Below, piece after piece: positions 55,771-64,000 of a DNA stretch of 64,000 nucleotides. The first letter of the stretch is position 1; every line of letters starts with the position of its first letter. Position numbers and translations under genes: made by a program. Below the pieces are notes generated by a model, which was given only the letters and a program-made list of their open reading frames with translations, was not told the origin of the DNA and ran no database searches. The stretch comes from Ascarosepion bandense (taxonomy: Eukaryota > Mollusca > Cephalopoda > Sepiida > Sepiidae), in assembly GCA_037127315.1 (NCBI GenBank), contig JBBBDQ010001270.1, positions 711,001 to 775,000 on the forward strand, read 5' to 3'.

Positions 55771-55815
<45 letters not shown>
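55285..55815. repeat. (GATA)n array with interrupter AAGGAAGAGRTTAA
   Basis: GATA blocks of 28-60 bp separated by AAGGAAGAGATTAA-like interrupters, about nine blocks. Outer end of the left inverted arm. Confidence 0.95.
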
Positions 55816-55817
<2 letters not shown>

Positions 55818-56169
55818 ATTAAACGGACACCTATTTAATACACAACAATTAAGCGAACAGCCACTCAAGCGTACATTAAAAGCAATAAATATATCATTTA
55901 AAAAAAAGAAATCAAATACCTACACAATAAAAAGAATAAATTTTCAAAAAAAAATAAAAAATAAAAAATCAGCCAATCACAAGCGGGACCGCGCCTATAA
56001 AATATCAAATCCCACCAAGCTCCTCATAATGAGGAATTAAAACTGGGACTCCACAGCAGAAAAACCCAGCCCAGACGAGTGAAAACAAAGATTTTTCTCT
56101 TGAATTGAGCAGATTCATGCCGACTTCGAAGTTTCGTAAGGACACCGTTATGTTGTTCTCGCTTGCCAG
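55816..56169 (+). repeat. left inverted arm with promoter-like sequence
   Basis: 354 bp repeated inverted at 58212-58548. Contains CCAAT (55973-55977), a GC-rich stretch GCGGGACCGCGCC and TATAAAAT (55996-56003), a plausible pol II promoter pointing into the 2-kb spacer. The inner end (GAGCAGATTCAT, GACTTCGAAGTTTCGT, CTTGCCAG) is also found at 4086-4145. Confidence 0.85.
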
Positions 56170-56177
56170 ATTATTCT

Positions 56178-56369
56178 CTAGGTTTTGTCAAGAATCCCGG
56201 TATATGTAGCAGGATCACTAGACCAGATGTGGCAGCAATATTCAATCCTCGGACGAACGGCAGATTTAAAATGTGTAAGTTGGACTCTGGCTAAATATAT
56301 TCTCTGGTACAAACTAACTTTTCTGGCAGCAGACCCAGTATTCAACTCAATACAGTCGTTTCTCTTCAT
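56178..56369 (-). pseudogene. LINE reverse transcriptase thumb fragment
   Basis: The minus frame reads GSAARKVSLYQRIYLARVQL, FKSAVRPRIEYCCHIWSSDP and LDKT, equivalent to TIRPCMEYCCHLWSGAP...LDKLQ in the intact LINE (about residues 720-750) but from another subfamily. Isolated between the inverted arms. Confidence 0.65.
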
Positions 56370-56485
56370 GTCAGAGACGCATCAAACTGTGAGGGTAAAA
56401 TAAATTTATCTCTTGGAGGTTAGCATCAGCTATATATACGGTATATTCGCCATCCACATACAAGCCGGTTTCGCTGTATCACAGA

Positions 56486-56772
56486 AGATATCGGTTGGAA
56501 ATGACAAATCGGAGAGCCGAGTTCCAATTCCAGTTGAATTACTTGCATTCACTTAAGCAAAAATACATTTGGGAAAGGTATTAATGTCTCTTCCCCCCAG
56601 CTATAGGGTAAATAGCAGGATAGATTGGGTTCTATAGCCTTGGTTAGCAACCAGTCTACCGTAGAAAGTAATGGCAACCTACTGCGGGAAAATCTTCTGC
56701 CCAGTGTGTCATGTCTCTTTCGAGAATTGATCGCCCAAACGTGTATCACGTCTGGCATTTAACTGACTGATA
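56486..56772 (+). mobile_element. SINE1 copy, 5' end truncated
   Basis: Begins at GATATCGGTTGGAAATGAC inside the head. Contains GAGCCGAGTTCCAATTCC (mutated B box), body, tail GGCATTTAACTGACTGA. The 3' hairpin is disrupted by a small deletion. The preceding 56456-56485 resembles the SINE2 tail (GGTTTCGCTGTATCACAG). Confidence 0.8.
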
Positions 56773-56998
56773 CCTTTTAGACGCGGCTGATTACAACCTC
56801 ATTCATTTCTATCCACATATATATATATATAGTGTATCGAGGCAGCAGATAATTTTCTAAACATATACTGTTAAATAGAAGAGACAATGAATGTCAATCA
56901 TGTTTAATCATGAGCCGTTCTAAACATCGTATGGCTTTAATTTCAGGTGAAAACAAAGACTAACATTTGGATATTTTTTTATTAAGTTGGTTCTAAGC

Positions 56999-57024
56999 TT
57001 TCGGCTCACATGAGCTATCTTCAG
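56999..57024 (-). ncRNA. hammerhead-like core motif
   Basis: Minus strand: CTGAAGA, TA, stem GCTC/GAGC with loop ATGT, C, GAAA. Fits CUGANGA-stem II-GAAA with one or two extra bases. Flanking stems not established. Confidence 0.25.
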
Positions 57025-57304
57025 AGAGGTTACAGGGACAGCAACATAAAAATATCCACCATCATAGATGATTTTATCTTGTGTTGGCATAAAACTTTGC
57101 TAAGCAACGATAACAATTACCAAATAGCAAACGCAGTTCGTAAATTTGTAATGCGGTTCTATGACGTCACACCGCGTAAGAGCTCGTAATGTTAACAGAA
57201 CCATATATTTAAATGCAATGTAATGTGTTATGACCAGATTTAAACGTGATTTTATTAAGTGTGGGTTGTTTATGGCCTTCAATATCTGAAGGTTCTTTTT
57301 ACTG

Positions 57305-57375
57305 TGTAAAAGTATTTGTAGAAGAGACACAGGGAAGCCACATTATGCCGATGAGAAAGTGACTGTATCTAAAAG
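57305..57375 (-). pseudogene. LINE ORF2 scrap (satellite-homologous segment)
   Basis: Minus strand reads ATACAGTCACTTTCTCATCG + GCATAATGTGGCTTCCCTGT, equal to LQSLSHR..NVASLCLFYKYF of the LINE. It stops just after the part that gave rise to the satellite. Confidence 0.6.
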
Positions 57376-58211
57376 AAAAATGATTCCGATTAATATAATT
57401 TCTGTTTGAAATACACAACAGATTCCTTTGATTATAAAAATAGTAAATTTTAAATCTTTTAGCTTTCAATTAAAGCTAAAATTTTAGTTTCAAGAAAGGT
57501 TATTTAATTAAAAACATCATTTCAAACTATACGTATACCGAATTAGTGTAGATACCTATATGTGTGTGCGTGTTTTCACTTTGCATAGAATCAAGTAAGT
57601 TTTTGTGTGTTAAGAATGTCTATTTATAAACCCTCGTCATCAGGAATAGATTTTAACCATTCTACGATATTAGAGCATGAATTAGATTCATGACGAGCCA
57701 CTTTTCATCCCCTCCTATCCCGTTTGGTAGACGTGTTAGTTTAAAAAGCATATTGAAGATAAGCAAAAACACGTGCTATTTTCTATCCCCGCAACGGCCC
57801 GCCCCGCCCGATCCGCTCCGCCCACACAAGCAATGGTTCAAAACCTGGCGAACTGCCGGAACTAAATGAAAAAATGAATGGAGAAGCAGAGGCGAATGTC
57901 TTGTTTAAGTAAATGTTTTTCATTTTTTTATACAATGAAGTGAAGTTCACCCTGTAAAAAGCCCGAGAGCCACCCGATGTAGATGGGGTTACAGAATAAA
58001 AGGCACTGTTCTCTCTAAACTCTAAGACAAATGCCCTGCAACTTCTTTGCTTTATGAACGTTCTAAAATATCAAAAATACGAAAAGCTAAACAGATTTAT
58101 ACAAAATAATATCCTTACACTTCTCTTGATAAAATTCATCAGATGCCGAGACGAAACGGCTAAGAAAAAAGTTCTTTTTGTCTCCATATATATATATATA
58201 TATATATAGCC
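57376..58211. other. unassigned spacer; GC-rich patch 57785-57828
   Basis: The GC-rich patch (CCGCCCCGCCCGATCCGC) stands out from AT-rich surroundings and contains GC-box-like CCGCCC. (TA)n at 58185-58209. No gene recognised. Confidence 0.4.
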
Positions 58212-58547
58212 CTGGCAAGTGAGAACAACATAACGGTGTCCTTACGAAACTTCGAAGTCGGAATGAATCTGCTCAATTCAAGAGAAAAATCTTTGTTTTC
58301 ACTCGTCTGGGCTGGGTTTTTCTGCTGTGGAGTCCCAGTTTTAATTCCTCATTATAAGGAGCTTGGTGGGATTTGATATTTTATAGGCGCGGTCCCGCTT
58401 GTGATTGGCTGATTTTTTTTTTCAAAGTTTATTCCTTTTATTGTGTAGATATTTGATTTCTTTTTTTATGCTATATTTATTGCTTTTAATGTACGCTTGA
58501 GTGGCTGTTCGCTTAATTGTTTTGTATTAAATAGGACTCCGCTTAAT

Positions 58548-58548
<1 letters not shown>
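58212..58548 (-). repeat. right inverted arm with promoter-like sequence
   Basis: 337-bp reverse complement of 55816-56169. On the minus strand CCAAT (58408-58404) precedes GCGGGACCGCGCC and TATAAAATA, again pointing inward. The two arms would drive convergent transcription. Confidence 0.85.
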
Positions 58549-58601
<53 letters not shown>

Positions 58602-58614
58602 ATCTATCTATCTA

Positions 58615-58675
<61 letters not shown>

Positions 58676-58689
58676 GACCATTCCTTAAT

Positions 58690-58729
<40 letters not shown>

Positions 58730-58750
58730 GACCAATCCTATCTATCTATC

Positions 58751-58790
<40 letters not shown>

Positions 58791-58799
58791 ACCTCTTCC

Positions 58800-58842
<43 letters not shown>

Positions 58843-58864
58843 GACCAATTCCTTATCTATCTAC

Positions 58865-58897
<33 letters not shown>

Positions 58898-58915
58898 ATC
58901 CTTATCTTATCCTAC

Positions 58916-58976
<61 letters not shown>

Positions 58977-58989
58977 ACTTCCTTATCTA

Positions 58990-59036
<47 letters not shown>
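58549..59036. repeat. (TATC)n array with interrupters TAGACCAATTCCTTA / ACCTCTTCCTTA
   Basis: TATC blocks separated by TCTAGACCAWTCCTTA or CCTCTTCCTTA. These are the reverse complements of interrupters at 55285-55815 and 63362-63540. Confidence 0.95.
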
Positions 59037-59045
59037 ATATATATA

Positions 59046-59416
59046 GCACCGGCCATAATTATTAGACCACTCCAGTGTTTTAAAAGAAATGATATATTTT
59101 ATACTATTGCCAAGTGAATAATTGTAAATAAAATAGAATGGTTCTTTTGTTCATACTGCACAATAACATGTGCATCAAATGAATTTATAAATATTTAATA
59201 ATTACCTATATTGCAGTTTCATCAATGAAAGAATGAAGAAAATTTAGCATGATTCGATCGAGTCCATCTTTGCTTCCTTGCCTTGTGACATTTTGCAAAG
59301 TAATAATAACAAAAGAACCATCCTATTTTCATTTAGAATTATCCACTTAAAAATGGCATGAAGTACATCATTTCTTTTAAAAAACTGGGATGACCTAATA
59401 ATTATGGTCGGCAGTG
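59046..59416. mobile_element. Tc1/mariner-type MITE
   Basis: A 371-bp element in TA-rich flanks. The left end (CACCGGCCATAATTATTAGA + CCACTCCAG) and the inverted right end (CACTGCCGACCATAATTATT + AGGTCATCCCAG) match over about 50 bp. A second matching stretch (AATAGAATGGTTCTTTTGTT / AACAAAAGAACCATCCTATT) extends the inverted repeats to about 120 bp. Ends next to TA on both sides, the Tc1/mariner target. No transposase. Confidence 0.8.
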
Positions 59417-59424
59417 TATATATT

Positions 59425-59510
59425 TTTTCTTCTTCTATGTACCGTGTCCCTTCAGGATGTTGGTGATCATGGCTCTCCACAATTTGCTGTCATTTGTAGT
59501 TCGAAATAGA
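59425..59510 (-). pseudogene. RTE-type LINE 3' scrap
   Basis: Minus strand reads GAGAGCCATGATCACCAACA + TCCTGAAGGGACACGGTACA + TAGAAGAAG, the last codons, stop and flank of the RTE ORF (compare 3165-3215). Confidence 0.65.
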
Positions 59511-59549
59511 TTTCTGCTTTTTATTATTTCTACTAATCCATTTTTTCCC

Positions 59550-60183
59550 AGGAAGTTTTTTTCCGTCTGAATCTATCCTGCACATTTATAAATCTACCAT
59601 CCGCCCGTGCATTGGATACTGTTGCCATATCTGGTCGGGTGTCCCTACTATTCTCGACAAGGTACAGCGGAGGGTCTGTAATGTGATCGATACCGACTTA
59701 GCAGACCGTCTGCAGTCTCTCTCTCACCGGCGCAACGTGGCTTCCCTGTGTCTCTTTTATAAATACTTTCACGGTTTCTGCTCCGATGAACTTAGATCAC
59801 TGGTGCCCCCTAGGTTCGAATTTGCACGAGATACTAGATTAGCAACTAGATCCCACCCTTTTACAGTGAAACCGATAAAATGCAAGTTCTACTCCAACAG
59901 TTTCTTTTCTCGTATTTCCCGACTGTGGAATTCCCTTCCACATGACTGCTTCCCCGACGGCTACAATCTCCAGGAGTTTAAATGTAAGGTCAATAGACAC
60001 CTCCTAACACAATAACTCGCTTCCATTCTTTCAAACACTCTTCCCATTCTCCCAACTACCTATCACCCCCGCTTCTGACATTTCCTATATCTAACCACTC
60101 TTTTTATTTACCTTCCCCTATGTAGCCCCAAGCGCAATAGTGGCAGTGGAATGCCTTGCTTGGGGTGAAATGATTAAAAAAAA
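59550..60183 (+). pseudogene. 5'-truncated LINE copy, ORF2 C-terminus plus 3' UTR
   Basis: Starts near AAGTTTTTTTCCGTCTGAAT (equivalent to MFFPPESILHIYKSTIRP). From 59683 the frame is open for 110 codons: DTDLADRLQSLSHRRNVASL, YKYFHGFCSDELRSLVPP, SFFSRISRLWNSLPHDCFPD and a stop at 60013-60015. The 3' UTR has the family signature and an A run ending near 60183. Very close in sequence to the copies at 1160 and 43795. Confidence 0.85.
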
Positions 60184-60214
60184 AATTTACACAAACTATT
60201 TCTTTTTCTTCTAA

Positions 60215-60285
60215 TTGCCGTATTCATTCAGGATGTAGGCGATCATAGCTCTTCACAATTTCCTGATCGTCGTATGTCAGCGAAC
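60215..60285 (-). pseudogene. RTE-type LINE 3' scrap
   Basis: Minus strand GAGCTATGATCGCCTACATC + CTGAATGAA followed by AGAAGAAAAAG equals the RTE ORF end. The full LINE at 60286 follows it immediately. Confidence 0.55.
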
Positions 60286-63118
60286 ACCTCCCCATAACTA
60301 GGGTGACTTCACTCGAATCTACTGACCACCAATACATATGTCTCCGCTTGTCTCTCCTCAGTTCGGTTAGCTACCTATTCTTCCTTTACCGTTCTCCCTC
60401 CTCTCCTGACTGCTCCCTACTAGATAGCATTGCCGACGACGTAGATAAGGCTATTTCCTATCACCCATTTGCCCACATATTTGTATTTGGAGACCTCAAT
60501 GCCCATCACTCTGAGTGGCTTGAAAACGCTGTTACTGATTCGGCGGGCATTCACGCCATGAACTTTGCTATTTCCCAATCCCTTACGCAAGTGGTGGACT
60601 TCCCCACTCGCTTCCCAAGCACACCCTCGGGTCATTCCTCACTGCTAGACATATGTTTCACCTCTGCGCCCGACGCCTGTCAAGTCTCGCAGCTTTGCCC
60701 TCTCGGCAACTCCGACCACGCTGTAGTCTCCCTCAGTATTTCTTTCCAATCTCACTCCCCCCAGGATCCCCCTACTCATAGAACCTCCTACCTCTACCAA
60801 AAAACTGACTGGGATGCCTTTCGCGATTTCCTCTGCGACGTCCCTTGGGGAAAAGTGTTTGACCTATCAGTTGATGACTGTGCCTCTGAGGTCTCGTCAT
60901 GGGTGAAAGCTGGCATTGATGCATTCATACCCACCAGGAAGTATTGCTTAAAACCTCATTCCTCTCCGTGGTTCTCTCCGGCCTGCTCAGCCGCCATTGC
61001 CCACAGGAACCATTACTTCCATCTATTCCAGAGACAGCCAACTGATCACAATAGGCGCCTGTTCACATCCGCTCGCAGTGAGTGCAAGAGAACCCTAAAT
61101 GACGCCAAACAGTTGTTTGCGGAGAGAATGCGACAGCACATAGCTGACCGCAAGTTCGGCTCCAAGGACTATTGGAGGATTTGTAAACGAGTGCTCAACA
61201 ATAGGAAATCCTCAATACCTCCTTTAATCCATGGATTTGACGTTCTCACGTCATCTGCTGAGAAAGCTGAGTGCTTTGCCCGCAGATTCTCATCCAACTC
61301 CACACTCGACTCGTCCGGAGTGCACCCACCCGACTTCCCTATTAGAACTGAGGCCAAACTGCATGACGTGTATATTACCCCGACAATAGTATCCAGAGTA
61401 ATTTCAAAACTCGACCCCCATAAGGCGTGTGGAGACGATGGAATCCCGGTGATAGTCCTTAAGAGGTGTGCCCCTGAACTTTCCCCTGTCCTCTCTAAAC
61501 TGTTTAACTACTGCCTTTCTGCTTCCTGCTTTCCTGCATGCTGGAAATTCTCCTCAGTCGTTCCTGTCTTTAAGAACTGTGGTGAACCCTCGGACCCATC
61601 CAACTATCGCCCTATCAGTCTTCTACCAATATTCGGGAAAGTGTTCGAGGCTATAATAAATGCTGAAATAGTTCATCATCTCACCGCCCACAAACTGTTC
61701 TCCGACAGGCAATATGGATTCCGATTTGACAGGTCCACAGCCGACCTGCTAACTACTGTAACGGAGTACATGCTACAGGCCCTTGATGAGTCTGACGAGG
61801 CTCGCGCGGTTGCTCTGGATATCTCCAAGGCTTTCGACAGGGTTTGGCACCCTGGCCTCCTATGCAAACTACGCGGTTATGGTATTACCGGTCGCCTGCT
61901 TGACCTAATCCAATCTTTCTTAAATAACCGCAAAATGAAGGTCGTTCTGAATGGGCGTGCCTCTTCGTCCTACAGCACGAACGCTGGTGTCCCACAAGGC
62001 TCTATCCTGGGCCCAACGCTCTTCCTTATTTTCATCAACGACCTCCCAGATGAGATCAGGTCCCAAGTAGGCATCTACGCAGATGACACTACAATATACT
62101 CCCGCTCCAGTAAGAAACCTGTCGTGGCGGACAGACATAATCTCGCTGCTGACCTTGAGCGGGATCTACACTCTGTGGTGAACTGGGGCAAGAAGTGGCT
62201 TGTCAACTTCAATTCCTCCAAGACCAAGCTGTTGTCTGTCAACCATTACAGGCAACCTCTTCTGCCTCCCATAAGCATGGACCAGATGATTCTCCCGGAG
62301 AGTAATACACTACGCCTCCTCGGACTTACCCTGTCCTCAGACCTCAAATGGAAGCACTATATTGAATCCATAGCAAAATCTACTGCTAAGAAGATTGGGT
62401 CACTATGTCGATCCAGGATGTTTTTTCCACCTGAATCCATCCTGCATATATACAAGTCAACCATCCGTCCGTGCATGGAGTACTGCTGCCATTTATGGTC
62501 AGGTGCCCCTGCCGTTCTCCTCAGTGTTCTTGACAAGCTCCAAAGGAGAGTCTGTAATGTGATAGGTACTGATCTGGCGACTCGTCTGCAGCCACTTTCC
62601 CATCGTCGAAATGTGGCCTCCCTCTGTCTCTTCTATAAATACTTTCATGGCTTCTGCTCGGATGAGCTTAAGTCACTGATGCCTCCTCAACAGGTGTTTA
62701 CCCGTTCAACCAGACTGGCAACTGGGTCCCACCCATTCACAGTCAGGTTAGCCAAACGCAGACGACAATTCTACTCCTGCAGCTTCCTCTCTCGCACTTC
62801 CCGCCTGTGGAACTCACTCCCGTATTCTTGCTTTCCTGATGGCTACGACCTCCAGAAATTTAAAAGCAAAGTTAATACTCACCTACTAACCACTGGCCTC
62901 TAGCTCTCTCTCCCCTCCCCTGTATAACCTTCCCTTTCTCTCCGCCCATGTACCTGTCATTGCACCTGCTTTCTCAGTTTTCTATTGTTCCTTTCTAACT
63001 AGCTTGTACTCCTCACTCTTTTCTAATTAATCTTTCTACATTTATGTAACCCCCTGCACATCAGTGGCGTTTCTGCCTTGCTCGGGGTGAAATGATTAAA
63101 AAAAAAAAAAAAAAAAAA
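60286..63118 (+). mobile_element. long LINE copy, 5'-truncated in endonuclease domain
   Basis: About 2.8 kb from inside the endonuclease domain to the 3' UTR (TAACCCCCTGCACATCAGTG, GCCTTGCTCGGGGTGAAATG) and an A18 tail ending near 63118. It is flanked on both sides by minus-strand RTE 3' scraps, so it may have inserted in an RTE-rich region. No target duplication was identified. Confidence 0.85.
60303..62903 (+). CDS. LINE ORF2: endonuclease (partial) and reverse transcriptase, open for 866 codons
   Basis: Encodes the protein that nicks target DNA and reverse-transcribes LINE RNA. The endonuclease domain is partial. Its C-terminal motifs are present: FGDLNAHH (D64, N66, H68-69), LLDICFTS, and NSDHAVVSL (D138, H139). 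The first roughly 80-100 residues of the domain are missing, so MTSLESTDHQ is only the first ATG of the remnant. The reverse transcriptase shows NYRPISLLP, ALDISKAFD (catalytic D506), AGVPQGSILGPTLFLIFIND and YADD (592-595, catalytic DD). The C-terminal region carries NVASLCLFYKYFHGFCSDEL (about 770-789) and SRLWNSLP before the TAG. Architecture fits the Jockey/CR1 group; clade not resolved. No frameshift or internal stop was seen, unusual here, which suggests recent insertion. Without an intact endonuclease it is unlikely to be autonomous. Confidence 0.9.
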   Translation: MTSLESTDHQYICLRLSLLSSVSYLFFLYRSPSSPDCSLLDSIADDVDKAISYHPFAHIFVFGDLNAHHSEWLENAVTDSAGIHAMNFAISQSLTQVVDFPTRFPSTPSGHSSLLDICFTSAPDACQVSQLCPLGNSDHAVVSLSISFQSHSPQDPPTHRTSYLYQKTDWDAFRDFLCDVPWGKVFDLSVDDCASEVSSWVKAGIDAFIPTRKYCLKPHSSPWFSPACSAAIAHRNHYFHLFQRQPTDHNRRLFTSARSECKRTLNDAKQLFAERMRQHIADRKFGSKDYWRICKRVLNNRKSSIPPLIHGFDVLTSSAEKAECFARRFSSNSTLDSSGVHPPDFPIRTEAKLHDVYITPTIVSRVISKLDPHKACGDDGIPVIVLKRCAPELSPVLSKLFNYCLSASCFPACWKFSSVVPVFKNCGEPSDPSNYRPISLLPIFGKVFEAIINAEIVHHLTAHKLFSDRQYGFRFDRSTADLLTTVTEYMLQALDESDEARAVALDISKAFDRVWHPGLLCKLRGYGITGRLLDLIQSFLNNRKMKVVLNGRASSSYSTNAGVPQGSILGPTLFLIFINDLPDEIRSQVGIYADDTTIYSRSSKKPVVADRHNLAADLERDLHSVVNWGKKWLVNFNSSKTKLLSVNHYRQPLLPPISMDQMILPESNTLRLLGLTLSSDLKWKHYIESIAKSTAKKIGSLCRSRMFFPPESILHIYKSTIRPCMEYCCHLWSGAPAVLLSVLDKLQRRVCNVIGTDLATRLQPLSHRRNVASLCLFYKYFHGFCSDELKSLMPPQQVFTRSTRLATGSHPFTVRLAKRRRQFYSCSFLSRTSRLWNSLPYSCFPDGYDLQKFKSKVNTHLLTTGL

Positions 63119-63179
63119 CTCTTAAATGTTGTCTTTTTATCTCTCCTAAACTCTGCTCGTCGAACCATTTACAAAAACT

Positions 63180-63260
63180 TCTTCTTCTTTTATGTGACAT
63201 CTCTTAAGAAGAAGTTGGTGATCATGACCTTCCACACTTTCCAGTTTTTATAGATCTTTA
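63180..63260 (-). pseudogene. RTE-type LINE 3' scrap
   Basis: Minus strand GTGTGGAAGGTCATGATCAC + CAACTTCTTC matches the RTE ORF end, with a small rearrangement. 63120-63180 resembles 63700-63800. Confidence 0.5.
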
Positions 63261-63261
63261 T

Positions 63262-63288
63262 AAATATCTTCGTCTTATAAATATCTTC

Positions 63289-63346
<58 letters not shown>

Positions 63347-63365
63347 GTCTTTATATATATATTAT
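63262..63365. repeat. 18-bp minisatellite start and (TA)n
   Basis: ATAAATATCTTCGTCTTT-type units at 63262-63290, then (TA)n to 63345. Confidence 0.85.
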
Positions 63366-63407
63366 ATCGATAGATAGAAAGATAGATAGATAGATAAGGA
63401 ATAGGTC

Positions 63408-63450
<43 letters not shown>

Positions 63451-63460
63451 GGAATAGGTC

Positions 63461-63523
<63 letters not shown>

Positions 63524-63540
63524 GGAATAGGTCTAGATAG
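63366..63540. repeat. (GATA)n array with interrupter AAGGAATAGGTCTA
   Basis: GATA blocks split by AAGGAATAGGTCTAGATAGA, the reverse complement of the interrupter in 58549-59036. Confidence 0.95.
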
Positions 63541-63615
63541 AAATATCTTCGTCTTTATAAATATCTTCGTCTTTATAAATATCTTCGTCTTATCGTTATA
63601 AATATCTTCGTCTCC
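63541..63615. repeat. 18-bp minisatellite, about four units
   Basis: AAATATCTTCGTCTTTAT repeated about four times; the same unit precedes the (GATA)n array at 63262. Confidence 0.85.
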
Positions 63616-63656
63616 TAAGCCCTGTTCTTCCATCCTTTTACACAAAATCATTCTTC

Positions 63657-64000
63657 ATTTTTCTAAGGACCGCGTCTCTTCAGGACGTTGGCAATCATGG
63701 CTCTCCATAACCTATAGTCCTTTGTAGCTCTTAGTAAATTTTGTCTTTATTTTTAGAAGTCTCTTCTAAACTTTCCCTTTCCATCTATTTACTGAAGCTC
63801 GCAAGGTAGATGATTAGTTTTTCCTATTTCCCTTTGCTTGTGAGCATCAGCCTGTCCTGTGAGTATCAGATTTTCCAAGCTCTCTTTTCTCATTGTGTGC
63901 CCTAGAAATTTCAACAATCTCTTTCTGATATTAAGTATAAATATTTTTTTTTGTATTCATGTTCTTTAAAACTTGCATATTCGGTCCAGGGTATTCTCAG
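63657..64000 (-). pseudogene. RTE-type LINE C-terminal end, cut by window edge
   Basis: From the right window edge the minus strand reads IRKRLLKFLGHTMRKESLEN + LILTGQ, then degenerate sequence ending with GAGAGCCATGATTGCCAACG + TCCTGAAGAGACGCGG (ORF end). Same region as 2684-3208 but frame-broken. Confidence 0.7.

Noticed and set aside
58145..58175. Hammerhead-like motif near GATGCCGAGACGAAACGG
   Set aside because: CTGATGA is on the minus strand but GAAA is on the plus strand; the core order is not met.

Overview
Animal nuclear DNA, dense in repeats and AT-rich. It has no prokaryotic gene organisation and almost no host coding sequence. Long (TA)n, (GATA)n and (TATC)n arrays, several tRNA-derived SINE families, 5S rRNA-headed SINEs, many 3' ends of non-LTR retrotransposons and small inverted-repeat DNA transposons point to an invertebrate. 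A cephalopod mollusc (octopus-like) is my best guess; that is inference, not shown directly.

Layout. 1-10.5 kb: SINE and LINE fragments, two copies of a composite 5S rRNA + tRNA SINE, AT-rich dispersed repeats and a recent 276-bp tandem duplication. 10.57-12.0 kb: a (TATC)n array punctuated about 24 times by one interrupter. 12.8-17.6 kb: LINE 3' ends on both strands, a piggyBac-type MITE with TTAA ends and two degenerate antisense 5S/tRNA SINEs. 17.6-32.9 kb: a roughly 15-kb satellite of 90- and 98-bp monomers. 33.0-33.2 kb: a convincing 207-bp spliced exon on the minus strand, the best host-gene candidate. 33.5-42 kb: inverted-repeat elements, SINEs (one with a perfect 11-bp target duplication) and AT-rich repeats. 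43-47 kb: an RTE-type LINE in pieces, interrupted by a second LINE. 47-54 kb: foldback repeats with tRNA-Leu-like cores, a 130-bp minisatellite and a SINE nested in another SINE. 54-59 kb: a perfect-looking foldback and a 3.7-kb structure with long inverted arms ending in (GATA)n/(TATC)n. 59-64 kb: a Tc1/mariner-type MITE, LINE 3' ends and an 866-residue open LINE ORF with endonuclease and reverse transcriptase motifs.

The main result is that the 15-kb satellite appears to be built from about 30 codons of the C-terminal part of a LINE ORF2, read on the minus strand. A single remnant of the source LINE still abuts the left edge of the array, and the right edge lies about 110 bp from the splice donor of the exon, so the array probably occupies an intron. 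Other leads are the composite 5S/tRNA SINE, the convergent promoter-like inverted arms, and several hammerhead-like CUGANGA-stem-GAAA motifs.
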